From: Auanema rhodensis | Taxonomy: Eukaryota; Nematoda; Chromadorea; Rhabditida; Rhabditidae | Direction of reading: 5' to 3' | Length of the DNA: 64,000 nt | Assembly: GCA_964057225.1 (NCBI GenBank) | Contig: OZ059900.1 | Span: 19,483,638 to 19,547,637 of the forward strand | Shown: piece after piece, positions 24,622 to 37,958 of the stretch | Layout of the letters: the number at the start of each line of letters is the position of its first letter | Numbering within the stretch: position 1 is the stretch's first letter | Translations under genes and position numbers: made by a program | Notes under the pieces: generated by a model | The model's input: only the letters and a program-made list of their open reading frames with translations | Database searches by the model: none | Told to the model about the DNA's origin: nothing

Positions 24622-25988
24622 TAATTTTCTAACCCCTGTTTTTTTGTCGTGAAAGTGGAACTAGACGTTGTACGAACAATTTTGAGCTAGGTTTCATTGA
24701 CATTGCATGAGTTTGAACACATGAAATCGTAAGTCAAAACCTTGTTTACAGCGAAATTTCCAAAAACTGGTTTTCCAGCATAATAAAATATTTCTCATGA
24801 GAAATACTGTGTTTTTGTATTTTTCTAGTGTTCAGCATGTGAAATGCTTCATTTTAGTATGTAACACGCTGAAATTCGTTGCATTTGACGACTCATATGA
24901 ACAAAAATCGATTTAATCAATATTAGCCATAAGGGGCGTGCCCTCAGAATATGCTAATTTCCTTAATTTTCTAACCCCTGTTTTTTTGTCGTGAAAGTGG
25001 AACTAGACGTTGTAGGAACAATTTTGAGCTAGGTTTCATTGACATTGCATGAGTTTGAACACATGAAATCGTAAGTCAAAACCTTGTTTACAGCGAAAAT
25101 TCCAAAAACTGGTTTTCCAGCATAATAAAATATTTCTCATGGGAAATACTGTGTTTTTGTATTTTTCTAGTGTTCAGCATGTAAAATGCTTCATTTTAGT
25201 ATGTAACACGCTGAAATTCGTTGCATTTGAAGACTCATATGAACAAAAATCGATTTAATCAATATTAGCCATAAGGGGCGTGCCCTCAGAATATGCTAAT
25301 TTCCTTAATTTTCTAACCACTGTTTTTTGTCGTGAAAGTGGAACTAGACGTTGTAGGAACAATTTTGAGCTAGGTTTCATTGACATTGCATGAGTTTGAA
25401 CACATGAAATCGTAAGTCAAAACCTTGTTTACAGCGAAATTTCCAAAAACTGGTTTTCCAGCATAATAAAATATTTCTCATGGGAAATACTGTGTTTTTG
25501 TATTTTTCTAGTGTTCAGCATGTAAAATACTTCATTTTAGTATGTAACACGCTGAAATTCGTTGCATTTGACGACTCATATGAACAAAAATCGATTTAAT
25601 CAATATTAGCCATAAGGGGCGTGCCCTCAGAATATGCTAATTTCCTAAATTTTCTAACCCCTGTTTTTTTGTCGTGAAAGTGGAACTAGACGTTGTAGGA
25701 ACAATTTTGAGCTAGGTTTCATTGACATTGCATGAGTTTGAACACATGAAATCGTAAGTCAAAACCTTGTTTACAGCGAAATTTCCAAAAACTGGTTTTC
25801 CAGCATAATAAAATATTTCTCATGGGAAATACTGTGTTTTTGTATTTTTCTAGTGTTCAGCATGTGAAATGCTTCATTTTAGTATGTAACACGCTGAAAT
25901 TCGTTGCATTTGACGACTCATATGAACAAAAATCGATTTAATCAATATTAGCCATAAGGGGCGTGCCCTCAGAATATGCTAATTTCCT
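24622..25988 (+). repeat. 1367-bp tetramer, copy 3 (M73-M76)
   Basis: Same four markers as 17442-18808: CG52-53, GAAAATTCC/GAAGACT, the T6 341-bp monomer, and the AAATTTTC start with G220. The T6 monomer (25306) has a private C-to-A change, AACCACTG. It occurs singly here. Confidence 0.85.
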
Positions 25989-26672
25989 TAATTTTCTAAC
26001 CCCGGTTTTTTTGTCGTGAAAGTGGAATTAGACGTTGTAGGAACAATTTTGAGCTAGGTTTCATTGACATTGCATGAGTTTGAACACATGAAATCGTAAG
26101 TCAAAACCTTGTTTACAGCGAAATTTCCAAAAACTGGTTTTCCAGCATAATAAAATATTTCTCATGGGAAATACTGTGTTTTTGTATTTTTCTAGTGTTC
26201 AGCATGTAGAATGCTTCATTTTAGTATGTAACACGCTGAAATTCGTTGCATTTGACGACTCATATGAACAAAAATCGATTTAATCAATATTAGCCATAAA
26301 GGGCGTGCCCTCAGAATATGCTAATTTCCTTAATTTTCTAACCCCTGTTTTTTTGTCGTGAAAGTGGAACTAGACGTTGTAGGAACAATTTTGAGCTAGG
26401 TTTCATTGACATTGCATGAGTTTGAACACATGAAATCGTAAGTCAAAACCTTGTTTACAGCGAAATTTCCAAAAACTGGTTTTCCAGCATAATAAAATAT
26501 TTCTCATGGGAAATACTGTGTTTTTGTATTTTTCTAGTGTTCAGCATGTAAAATGCTTCATTTTAGTATGTAACACGCTGAAATTCGTTGCATTTGACGA
26601 CTCATATGAACAAAAATCGATTTAATCAATATTAGCCATAAGGGGCGTGCCCTCAGAATATGCTAATTTCCT

Positions 26673-27014
26673 TAATTTTCTAACCCCTGTTTTTTTGTCG
26701 TGAAAGTGGAATTAGACGTTGTAGGAACAATTTTGAGCTAGGTTTCATTGACATTGCATGAGTTTGAACGCATGAAATCGTAAGTCAAAACCTTGTTTAC
26801 AGCGAAATTTCCAAAAACTGGTTTTCCAGCATAATAAAATATTTCTCATGGGAAATACTGTGTTTTTGTATTTTTCTAGTGTTCAGCATGTAGAATGCTT
26901 CATTTTAGTATGTAACACGCTGAAATTCGTTGCATTTGACGACTCATATGAACAAAAATCGATTTAATCAATATTAGCCATAAGGGGCGTGCCCTCAGAA
27001 TATGCTAATTTCCT
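26673..27014 (+). repeat. Hybrid monomer M79
   Basis: Starts as the G98/A204 subtype (T40, GAACGCATG) but then reads TTTTTCTAG (C204) and GTAGAATG (G221), the state normally found in G16 monomers. The switch lies between positions 98 and 204, inside the most conserved part of the monomer. It looks like the product of crossover or gene conversion between neighbouring subtypes. Confidence 0.75.
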
Positions 27015-30000
27015 TAATTTTCTAACCCCTGTTTTTTTGTCGTGAAAGTGGAACTAGACGTTGTAGGAACAATTTTGAGCTAGGTTTCATTGACATTGCA
27101 TGAGTTTGAACACATGAAATCGTAAGTCAAAACCTTGTTTACAGCGAAATTTCCAAAAACTGGTTTTCCAGCATAATAAAATATTTCTCATGGGAAATAC
27201 TGTGTTTTTGTATTTTTCTAGTGTTCAGCATGTAAAATGCTTCATTTTAGTATGTAACACGCTGAAATTCGTTGCATTTGACGACTCATATGAACAAAAA
27301 TCGATTTAATCAATATTAGCCATAAGGGGCGTGCCCTCAGAATATGCTAATTTCCTTAATTTTCTAACCCCTGTTTTTTTGTCGTGAAAGTGGAATTAGA
27401 CGTTGTAGGAACAATTTTGAGCTAGGTTTCATTGACATTGCATGAGTTTGAACGCATGAAATCGTAAGTCAAAACCTTGTTTACAGCGAAATTTCCAAAA
27501 ACTGGTTTTCCAGCATAATAAAATATTTCTCATGGGAAATACTGTGTTTTTGTATTTTTATAGTGTTCAGCATGTAAAATGCTTCATTTTAGTATGTAAC
27601 ACGCTGAAATTCGTTGCATTTGACGACTCATATGAACAAAAATCGATTTAATCAATATTAGCCATAAGGGGCGTGCCCTCAGAATATGCTAATTTCCTTA
27701 ATTTTCTAACCCCGGTTTTTTTGTCGTGAAAGTGGAATTAGACGTTGTAGGAACAATTTTGAGCTAGGTTTCATTGACATTGCATGAGTTTGAACACATG
27801 AAATCGTAAGTCAAAACCTTGTTTACAGCGAAATTTCCAAAAACTGGTTTTCCAGCATAATAAAATATTTCTCATGGGAAATACTGTGTTTTTGTATTTT
27901 TCTAGTGTTCAGCATGTAAAATGCTTCATTTTAGTATGTAACACGCTGAAATTCGTTGCATTTGACGACTCATATGAACAAAAATCGATTTAATCAATAT
28001 TAGCCATAAGGGGCGTGCCCTCAGAATATGCTAATTTCCTTAATTTTCTAACCCCGGTTTTTTTGTCGTGAAAGTGGATTTAGACGTTGTAGGAACAATT
28101 TTGAGCTAGGTTTCATTGACATTGCATGAGTTTGAACACATGAAATCGTAAGTCAAAACCTTGTTTACAGCGAAATTTCCAAAAACTGGTTTTCCAGCAT
28201 AATAAAATATTTCTCATGGGAAATACTGTGTTTTTGTATTTTTCTAGTGTTCAGCATGTAGAATGCTTCATTTTAGTATGTAACACGCTGAAATTCGTTG
28301 CATTTGACGACTCATATGAACAAAAATCGATTTAATCAATATTAGCCATAAGGGGCGTGCCCTCAGAATATGCTAATTTCCTTAATTTTCTAACCCCTGT
28401 TTTTTTGTCGTGAAAGTGGAACTAGACGTTGTAGGAACAATTTTGAGCTAGGTTTCATTGACATTGCATGAGTTTGAACACATGAAATCGTAAGTCAAAA
28501 CCTTGTTTACAGCGAAATTTCCAAAAACTGGTTTTCCAGCATAATAAAATATTTCTCATGGGAAATACTGTGTTTTTGTATTTTTCTAGTGTTCAGCATG
28601 TAAAATGCTTCATTTTAGTATGTAACACGCTGAAATTCGTTGCATTTGACGACTCATATGAACAAAAATCGATTTAATCAATATTAGCCATAAGGGGCGT
28701 GCCCTCAGAATATGCTAATTTCCTTAATTTTCTAACCCCTGTTTTTTTGTCGTGAAAGTGGAATTAGACGTTGTAGGAACAATTTTGAGCTAGGTTTCAT
28801 TGACATTGCATGAGTTTGAACGCATGAAATCGTAAGTCAAAACCTTGTTTACAGCGAAATTTCCAAAAACTGGTTTTCCAGCATAATAAAATATTTCTCA
28901 TGGGAAATACTGTGTTTTTGTATTTTTATAGTGTTCAGCATGTAAAATGCTTCATTTTAGTATGTAACACGCTGAAATTCGTTGCATTTGACGACTCATA
29001 TGAACAAAAATCGATTTAATCAATATTAGCCATAAGGGGCGTGCCCTCAGAATATGCTAATTTCCTTAATTTTCTAACCCCGGTTTTTTTGTCGTGAAAG
29101 TGGAATTAGACGTTGTAGGAACAATTTTGAGCTAGGTTTCATTGACATTGCATGAGTTTGAACACATGAAATCGTAAGTCAAAACCTTGTTTACAGCGAA
29201 ATTTCCAAAAACTGGTTTTCCAGCATAATAAAATATTTCTCATGGGAAATACTGTGTTTTTGTATTTTTCTAGTGTTCAGCATGTAAAATGCTTCATTTT
29301 AGTATGTAACACGCTGAAATTCGTTGCATTTGACGACTCATATGAACAAAATACGATTTAATCAATATTAGCCATAAGGGGCGTGCCCTCAGAATATGCT
29401 AATTTCCTTAATTTTCTAACCCCTGTTTTTTTGTCGTGAAAGTGGAACTAGACGTTGTACAAACAATTTTGAGCTAGGTTTCATTGACATTGCATGAGTT
29501 TGAACACATGAAATCGTAAGTCAAAACCTTGTTTACAGCGAAATTTCCAAAAACTGGTTTTCCAGCATAATAAAATATTTCTCATGGGAAATACTGTGTT
29601 TTTGTATTTTTCTAGTGTTCAGCATGTAAAATGCTTCATTTTAGTATGTAACACGCTGAAATTCGTTGCATTTGACTACTCATATGAACAAAAATCGATT
29701 TAATCAATATTAGCCATAAGGGGCGTGCCCTCAGAATATGCTAATTTCCTTAATTTTCTAACCCCTGTTTTTTTGTCGTGAAAGTGGAACTAGACGTTGT
29801 AGGAACAATTTTGAGCTAGGTTTCATTGACATTGCATGAGTTTGAACACATGAAATCGTAAGTCAAAACCTTGTTTACAGCGAAATTTCCAAAAACTGGT
29901 TTTCCAGCATAATAAAATATTTCTCATGGGAAATACTGTGTTTTTGTATTTTTCTAGTGTTCAGCATGTGAAATGCTTCATTTTAGTATGTAACACGCTG

Positions 30001-30092
30001 AAATTCGTTGCATTTGACGACTCATATGAACAAAAATCGATTTAATCAATATTAGCCATAAGGGGCGTGCCCTCAGAATATGCTAATTTCCT
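27015..30092 (+). repeat. Monomers M80-M88, including a partial four-monomer module
   Basis: M80-M81 repeat the plain plus G98/A204 pair. M82 is G16/T40. M83-M86 (28041-29408) match M42-M45 at 14022-15389 monomer for monomer, including GGATTTAG with G221 and the AAAATACG copy. M87 (29409) is CA52-53 with G179 and T269, like the copy at 7183, and M88 is a G220 copy. A block of at least four monomers has therefore been copied over about 14 kb. Confidence 0.8.
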
Positions 30093-31460
30093 TAATTTTC
30101 TAACCCCGGTTTTTTTGTCGTGAAAGTGGATTTAGACGTTGTAGGAACAATTTTGAGCTAGGTTTCATTGACATTGCATGAGTTTGAACACATGAAATCG
30201 TAAGTCAAAACCTTGTTTACAGCGAAATTTCCAAAAACTGGTTTTCCAGCATAATAAAATATTTCTCATGGGAAATACTGTGTTTTTGTATTTTTCTAGT
30301 GTTCAGCATGTAAAATGTTTCATTTTAGTATGTAACACGCTGAAATTCGTTGCATTTGACTACTCATATGAACAAAAATCGATTTAATCAATATTAGCCA
30401 TAAGGGGCGTGCCCTCAGAATATGCTAATTTCCTTAATTTTCTAAACCCTGTTTTTTTGTCGTGAAAGTGGAACTAGACGTTGTACAAACAATTTTGAGC
30501 TAGGTTTCATTGACATTGCATGAGTTTGAACACATGAAATCGTAAGTCAAAACCTTGTTTACAGCGAAATTTCCAAAAACTGGTTTTCCAGCATAATAAA
30601 ATATTTCTCATGGGAAATACTGTGTTTTTGTATTTTTCTAGTGTTCAGCATGTGAAATGCTTCATTTTAGTATGTAACACGCTGAAATTCGTTGCATTTG
30701 ACGACTCATATGAACAAAAATCGATTTAATCAATATTAGCCATAAGGGGCGTGCCCTCAGAATATGCTAATTTCCTTAATTTTCTAACCCCGGTTTTTTT
30801 GTCGTGAAAGTGGATTTAGACGTTGTAGGAACAATTTTGAGCTAGGTTTCATTGACATTGCATGAGTTTGAACACATGAAATCGTAAGTCAAAACCTTGT
30901 TTACAGCGAAATTTCCAAAAACTGGTTTTCCAGCATAATAAAATATTTCTCATGGGAAATACTGTGTTTTTGTATTTTTCTAGTGTTCAGCATGTAAAAT
31001 GTTTCATTTTAGTATGTAACACGCTGAAATTCGTTGCATTTGACTACTCATATGAACAAAAATCGATTTAATCAATATTAGCCATAAGGGGCGTGCCCTC
31101 AGAATATGCTAATTTCCTTAATTTTCTAAACCCTGTTTTTTTGTCGTGAAAGTGGAACTAGACGTTGTACAAACAATTTTGAGCTAGGTTTCATTGACAT
31201 TGCATGAGTTTGAACACATGAAATCGTAAGTCAAAACCTTGTTTACAGCGAAATTTCCAAAAACTGGTTTTCCAGCATAATAAAATATTTCTCATGAGAA
31301 ATACTGTGTTTTTGTATTTTTCTAGTGTTCAGCATGTAAAATGCTTCATTTTAGTATGTAACACGATGAAATTCGTTGCATTTGACGACTCATATGAACA
31401 AAAATCGATTTAATCAATATTAGCCATAAGGGGCGTGCCCTCAGAATATGCTAATTTCAT
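30093..31460 (+). repeat. Two-monomer duplication M89-M90 / M91-M92
   Basis: M89 and M91 are alike (G16, GGATTTAG, AAAATGTTTC, T269), and M90 and M92 both start TTCTAAACCCTG with CA52-53, so the spacing is 684 bp. M90 then shows G179/G220, whereas M92 shows A179/A248 and the TTCATT end. The second halves of the pair therefore came from different subtypes, pointing to an exchange inside the unit. Confidence 0.8.
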
Positions 31461-33511
31461 TAATTTTCTAACCCCTGTTTTTTTGTCGTGAAAGTGGAAC
31501 TAGACGTTGTAGGAACAATTTTGAGCTAGGTTTCATTGACATTGCATGAGTTTGAACACATGAAATCGTAAGTCAAAACCTTGTTTACAGCGAAATTTCC
31601 AAAAACTGGTTTTCCAGCATAATAAAATATTTCTCATGGGAAATACTGTGTTTTTGTATTTTTCTAGTGTTCAGCATGTAAAATGCTTCATTTTAGTATG
31701 TAACACGCTGAAATTCGTTGCATTTGACGACTCATATGAACAAAAATCGATTTAATCAATATTAGCCATAAGGGGCGTGCCCTCAGAATATGCTAATTTC
31801 CTTAATTTTCTAACCCCTGTTTTTTTGTCGTGAAAGTGGAACTAGACGTTGTACAAACAATTTTGAGCTAGGTTTCATTGACATTGCATGAGTTTGAACA
31901 CATGAAATCGTAAGTCAAAACCTTGTTTACAGCGAAATTTCCAAAAACTGGTTTTCCAGCATAATAAAATATTTCTCATGAGAAATACTGTGTTTTTGTA
32001 TTTTTCTAGTGTTCAGCATGTAAAATGCTTCATTTTAGTATGTAACACGCTGAAATTCGTTGCATTTGACGACTCATATGAACAAAAATCGATTTAATCA
32101 ATATTAGCCATAAGGGGCGTGCCCTCAGAATATGCTAATTTCCTTAATTTTCTAACCCCTGTTTTTTTGTCGTGAAAGTGGAACTAGACGTTGTAGGAAC
32201 AATTCTGAGCTAGGTTTCATTGACATTGCATGAGTTTGAACACATGAAATCGTAAGTCAAAACCTTGTTTACAGCGAAATTTCCATAAACTGGTTTTCCA
32301 GCATAATAAAATATTTCTCATGGGAAATACTGTGTTTTTGTATTTTTCTAGTGTTCAGCATGTGAAATGCTTCATTTTAGTATGTAACACGCTGAAATTC
32401 GTTGCATTTGACGACTCATATGAACAAAAATCGATTTAATCAATATTAGCCATAAGGGGCGTGCCCTCAGAATATGCTAATTTCCTTAATTTTCTAACCC
32501 CTGTTTTTTTGTCGTGAAAGTGGAACTAGACGTTGTACGAACAATTTTGAGCTAGGTTTCATTGACATTGCATGAGTTTGAACACATGAAATCGTAAGTC
32601 AAAACCTTGTTTACAGCGAAATTTCCAAAAACTGGTTTTCCAGCATAATAAAATATTTCTCATGAGAAATACTGTGTTTTTGTATTTTTCTAGTGTTCAG
32701 CATGTGAAATGCTTCATTTTAGTATGTAACACGCTGAAATTCGTTGCATTTGACGACTCATATGAACAAAAATCGATTTAATCAATATTAGCCATAAGGG
32801 GCGTGCCCTCAGAATATGCTAATTTCCTTAATTTTCTAACCCCTGTTTTTTTGTCGTGAAAGTGGAACTAGACGTTGTAGGAACAATTTTGAGCTAGGTT
32901 TCATTGACATTGCATGAGTTTGAACACATGAAATCGTAAGTCAAAACCTTGTTTACAGCGAAAATTCCAAAAACTGGTTTTCCAGCATAATAAAATATTT
33001 CTCATGGGAAATACTGTGTTTTTGTATTTTTCTAGTGTTCAGCATGTAAAATGCTTCATTTTAGTATGTAACACGCTGAAATTCGTTGCATTTGAAGACT
33101 CATATGAACAAAAATCGATTTAATCAATATTAGCCATAAGGGGCGTGCCCTCAGAATATGCTAATTTCCTTAATTTTCTAACCCCTGTTTTTTGTCGTGA
33201 AAGTGGAACTAGACGTTGTAGGAACAATTTTGAGCTAGGTTTCATTGACATTGCATGAGTTTGAACACATGAAATCGTAAGTCAAAACCTTGTTTACAGC
33301 GAAATTTCCAAAAACTGGTTTTCCAGCATAATAAAATATTTCTCATGAGAAATACTGTGTTTTTGTATTTTTCTAGTGTTCAGCATGTAAAATGCTTCAT
33401 TTTAGTATGTAACACGATGAAATTCGTTGCATTTGACGACTCATATGAACAAAAATCGATTTAATCAATATTAGCCATAAGGGGCGTGCCCTCAGAATAT
33501 GCTAATTTCAT
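31119..33511 (+). repeat. Partial third copy of the long unit (M92-M98)
   Basis: M93-M97 repeat M49-M53 in order: plain, CA52-53, ATTCTGAGC/CCATAAAC, CG52-53, and GAAAATTCC/GAAGACT. The copy breaks off in M98 (33171-33511), which starts as the 341-bp T6 monomer of the tetramer but continues with A179, A248 and A341 (TTCATT), the subtype found at 33854. M98 is a clear recombination breakpoint between positions 53 and 179. Confidence 0.82.
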
Positions 33512-34879
33512 TAATTTTCTAACCCCGGTTTTTTTGTCGTGAAAGTGGATTTAGACGTTGTAGGAACAATTTTGAGCTAGGTTTCATTGACATTGCATGA
33601 GTTTGAACACATGAAATCGTAAGTCAAAACCTTGTTTACAGCGAAATTTCCAAAAACTGGTTTTCCAGCATAATAAAATATTTCTCATGGGAAATACTGT
33701 GTTTTTGTATTTTTCTAGTGTTCAGCATGTAAAATGCTTCATTTTAGTATGTAACACGCTGAAATTCGTTGCATTTGACTACTCATATGAACAAAAATCG
33801 ATTTAATCAATATTAGCCATAAGGGGCGTGCCCTCAGAATATGCTAATTTCCTTAATTTTCTAACCCCTGTTTTTTTGTCGTGAAAGTGGAACTAGACGT
33901 TGTACAAACAATTTTGAGCTAGGTTTCATTGACATTGCATGAGTTTGAACACATGAAATCGTAAGTCAAAACCTTGTTTACAGCGAAATTTCCAAAAACT
34001 GGTTTTCCAGCATAATAAAATATTTCTCATGAGAAATACTGTGTTTTTGTATTTTTCTAGTGTTCAGCATGTAAAATGCTTCATTTTAGTATGTAACACG
34101 ATGAAATTCGTTGCATTTGACGACTCATATGAACAAAAATCGATTTAATCAATATTAGCCATAAGGGGCGTGCCCTCAGAATATGCTAATTTCATTAATT
34201 TTCTAACCCCTGTTTTTTTGTCGTGAAAGTGGAACTAGACGTTGTAGGAACAATTTTGAGCTAGGTTTCATTGACATTGCATGAGTTTGAACACATGAAA
34301 TCGTAAGTCAAAACCTTGTTTACAGCGAAATTTCCAAAAACTGGTTTTCCAGCATAATAAAATATTTCTCATGGGAAATACTGTGTTTTTGTATTTTTCT
34401 AGTGTTCAGCATGTAAAATGCTTCATTTTAGTATGTAACACGCTGAAATTCGTTGCATTTGACGACTCATATGAACAAAAATCGATTTAATCAATATTAG
34501 CCATAAGGGGCGTGCCCTCAGAATATGCTAATTTCCTTAATTTTCTAACCCCTGTTTTTTTGTCGTGAAAGTGGAACTAGACGTTGTACAAACAATTTTG
34601 AGCTAGGTTTCATTGACATTGCATGAGTTTGAACACATGAAATCGTAAGTCAAAACCTTGTTTACAGCGAAATTTCCAAAAACTGGTTTTCCAGCATAAT
34701 AAAATATTTCTCATGAGAAATACTGTGTTTTTGTATTTTTCTAGTGTTCAGCATGTAAAATGCTTCATTTTAGTATGTAACACGATGAAATTCGTTGCAT
34801 TTGACGACTCATATGAACAAAAATCGATTTAATCAATATTAGCCATAAGGGGCGTGCCCTCAGAATATGCTAATTTCAT
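33512..34879 (+). repeat. 1368-bp tetramer, copy 1 (M99-M102)
   Basis: Order: G16/GGATTTAG/T269; CA52-53/A179/A248/A341; plain; CA52-53/A179/A248/A341. The first three members repeat exactly 1368 bp later, at 34880-35905. The preceding monomer is the M98 hybrid, so this unit begins at a recombination point. Confidence 0.82.
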
Positions 34880-36247
34880 TAATTTTCTAACCCCGGTTTT
34901 TTTGTCGTGAAAGTGGATTTAGACGTTGTAGGAACAATTTTGAGCTAGGTTTCATTGACATTGCATGAGTTTGAACACATGAAATCGTAAGTCAAAACCT
35001 TGTTTACAGCGAAATTTCCAAAAACTGGTTTTCCAGCATAATAAAATATTTCTCATGGGAAATACTGTGTTTTTGTATTTTTCTAGTGTTCAGCATGTAA
35101 AATGCTTCATTTTAGTATGTAACACGCTGAAATTCGTTGCATTTGACTACTCATATGAACAAAAATCGATTTAATCAATATTAGCCATAAGGGGCGTGCC
35201 CTCAGAATATGCTAATTTCCTTAATTTTCTAACCCCTGTTTTTTTGTCGTGAAAGTGGAACTAGACGTTGTACAAACAATTTTGAGCTAGGTTTCATTGA
35301 CATTGCATGAGTTTGAACACATGAAATCGTAAGTCAAAACCTTGTTTACAGCGAAATTTCCAAAAACTGGTTTTCCAGCATAATAAAATATTTCTCATGA
35401 GAAATACTGTGTTTTTGTATTTTTCTAGTGTTCAGCATGTAAAATGCTTCATTTTAGTATGTAACACGATGAAATTCGTTGCATTTGACGACTCATATGA
35501 ACAAAAATCGATTTAATCAATATTAGCCATAAGGGGCGTGCCCTCAGAATATGCTAATTTCATTAATTTTCTAACCCCTGTTTTTTTGTCGTGAAAGTGG
35601 AACTAGACGTTGTAGGAACAATTTTGAGCTAGGTTTCATTGACATTGCATGAGTTTGAACACATGAAATCGTAAGTCAAAACCTTGTTTACAGCGAAATT
35701 TCCAAAAACTGGTTTTCCAGCATAATAAAATATTTCTCATGGGAAATACTGTGTTTTTGTATTTTTCTAGTGTTCAGCATGTAAAATGCTTCATTTTAGT
35801 ATGTAACACGCTGAAATTCGTTGCATTTGACGACTCATATGAACAAAAATCGATTTAATCAATATTAGCCATAAGGGGCGTGCCCTCAGAATATGCTAAT
35901 TTCCTTAATTTTCTAACCCCTGTTTTTTTGTCGTGAAAGTGGAACTAGACGTTGTACAAACAATTTTGAGCTAGGTTTCATTGACATTGCATGAGTTTGA
36001 ACACATGAAATCGTAAGTCAAAACCTTGTTTACAGCGAAATTTCCAAAAACTGGTTTTCCAGCATAATAAAATATTTCTCATGAGAAATACTGTGTTTTT
36101 GTATTTTTCTAGTGTTCAGCATGTAAAATGCTTCATTTTAGTATGTAACACGCTGAAATTCGTTGCATTTGACGACTCATATGAACAAAAATCGATTTAA
36201 TCAATATTAGCCATAAGGGGCGTGCCCTCAGAATATGCTAATTTCCT
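34880..36247 (+). repeat. 1368-bp tetramer, copy 2 (M103-M106)
   Basis: M103-M105 match M99-M101. The fourth member (35906) is CA52-53/A179 with C248 and the normal TTCCTT end, so it differs from M102 and instead starts the next short duplication. Confidence 0.8.
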
Positions 36248-37275
36248 TAATTTTCTAACCCCTGTTTTTTTTGTCGTGAAAGTGGAACTAGACGTTGTAG
36301 GAACAATTTTGAGCTAGGTTTCATTGACATTGCATGAGTTTGAACACATGAAATCGTAAGTCAAAACCTTGTTTACAGCGAAATTTCCAAAAACTGGTTT
36401 TCCAGCATAATAAAATATTTCTCATGGGAAATACTGTGTTTTTGTATTTTTCTAGTGTTCAGCATGTAAAATGCTTCATTTTAGTATGTAACACGCTGAA
36501 ATTCGTTGCATTTGACGACTCATATGAACAAAAATCGATTTAATCAATATTAGCCATAAGGGGCGTGCCCTCAGAATATGCTAATTTCCTTAATTTTCTA
36601 ACCCCTGTTTTTTTGTCGTGAAAGTGGAACTAGACGTTGTACAAACAATTTTGAGCTAGGTTTCATTGACATTGCATGAGTTTGAACACATGAAATCGTA
36701 AGTCAAAACCTTGTTTACAGCGAAATTTCCAAAAACTGGTTTTCCAGCATAATAAAATATTTCTCATGAGAAATACTGTGTTTTTGTATTTTTCTAGTGT
36801 TCAGCATGTAAAATGCTTCATTTTAGTATGTAACACGCTGAAATTCGTTGCATTTGACGACTCATATGAACAAAAATCGATTTAATCAATATTAGCCATA
36901 AGGGGCGTGCCCTCAGAATATGCTAATTTCCTTAATTTTCTAACCCCTGTTTTTTTTGTCGTGAAAGTGGAACTAGACGTTGTAGGAACAATTTTGAGCT
37001 AGGTTTCATTGACATTGCATGAGTTTGAACACATGAAATCGTAAGTCAAAACCTTGTTTACAGCGAAATTTCCAAAAACTGGTTTTCCAGCATAATAAAA
37101 TATTTCTCATGGGAAATACTGTGTTTTTGTATTTTTATAGTGTTCAGCATGTAAAATGCTTCATTTTAGTATGTAACACGCTGAAATTCGTTGCATTTGA
37201 CGACTCATATGAACAAAAATCGATTTAATCAATATTAGCCATAAGAGGCGTGCCCTCAGAATATGCTAATTTCCT
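35906..37275 (+). repeat. 685-bp dimer duplication with T8 tracts (M106-M109)
   Basis: M106 and M108 are alike (CA52-53/A179), and M107 (36248-36590) and M109 (36933-37275) are the only two T8 monomers, 343 bp each, so the unit is 685 bp. M109 differs by A204 and a private ATAAGAGGCG. The shared T8 marks a duplication after the slippage event. Confidence 0.85.
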
Positions 37276-37958
37276 TAATTTTCTAACCCCTGTTTTTTGT
37301 CGTGAAAGTGGAACTAGACGTTGTAGGAACAATTTTGAGCTAGGTTTCATTGACATTGCATGAGTTTGAACACATGAAATCGTAAGTCAAAACCTTGTTT
37401 ACAGCGAAATTTCCAAAAACTGGTTTTCCAGCATAATAAAATATTTCTCATGGGAAATACTGTGTTTTTGTATTTTTATAGTGTTCAGCATGTAAAATGC
37501 TTCATTTTAGTATGTAACACGCTGAAATTCGTTGCATTTGACGACTCATATGAACAAAAATCGATTTAATCAATATTAGCCATAAGGGGCGTGCCCTCAG
37601 AATATGCTAATTTCCTTAATTTTCTAACCCCTGTTTTTTTGTCGTGAAAGTGGAACTAGACGTTGTAGGAACAATTTTGAGCTAGGTTTCATTGACATTG
37701 CATGAGTTTGAACACATGAAATCGTAAGTCAAAAACTTGTTTACAGCGAAATTTCCAAAAACTGGTTTTCCAGCATAATAAAATATTTCTCATGGGAAAT
37801 ACTGTGTTTTTGTATTTTTCTAGTGTTCAGCATGTGAAATGCTTCATTTTAGTATGTAACACGCTGAAATTCGTTGCATTTGACGACTCATATGAACAAA
37901 AATCGATTTAATCAATATTAGCCATAAGGGGCGTGCCCTCAGAATATGCTAATTTCCT
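37276..37958 (+). repeat. Last two full direct monomers M110-M111
   Basis: M110 (37276-37616) has a T6 tract and A204, as in M109. M111 (37617-37958) has G220, a private CAAAAACTTG, and a CCTAAATTTT end like the 341-bp copies at 18126, 19493 and 25306. The stub after it starts AAATTTTC, as those tetramers' fourth monomers do. These are plainly direct-arm types right up to the switch. Confidence 0.85.

Larger units (their letters stand above)
21202..27014 (+). repeat. Long higher-order unit, copy 2 (M63-M79, 17 monomers)
   Basis: M63-M65 match M45-M47. Two extra CA52-53/A179 monomers follow (22228 with AAAATACG, 22570 with CATTATAGTATG), then a second T40/A248 copy and the M48-M55 series. M77-M78 match M60-M61, including A312. 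The two extra copies plus the repeated 47-type monomer explain why the offset to copy 1 steps from 6154 to 7180 bp. After the single tetramer it is 5813 bp. M79 is a hybrid monomer. Confidence 0.82.
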
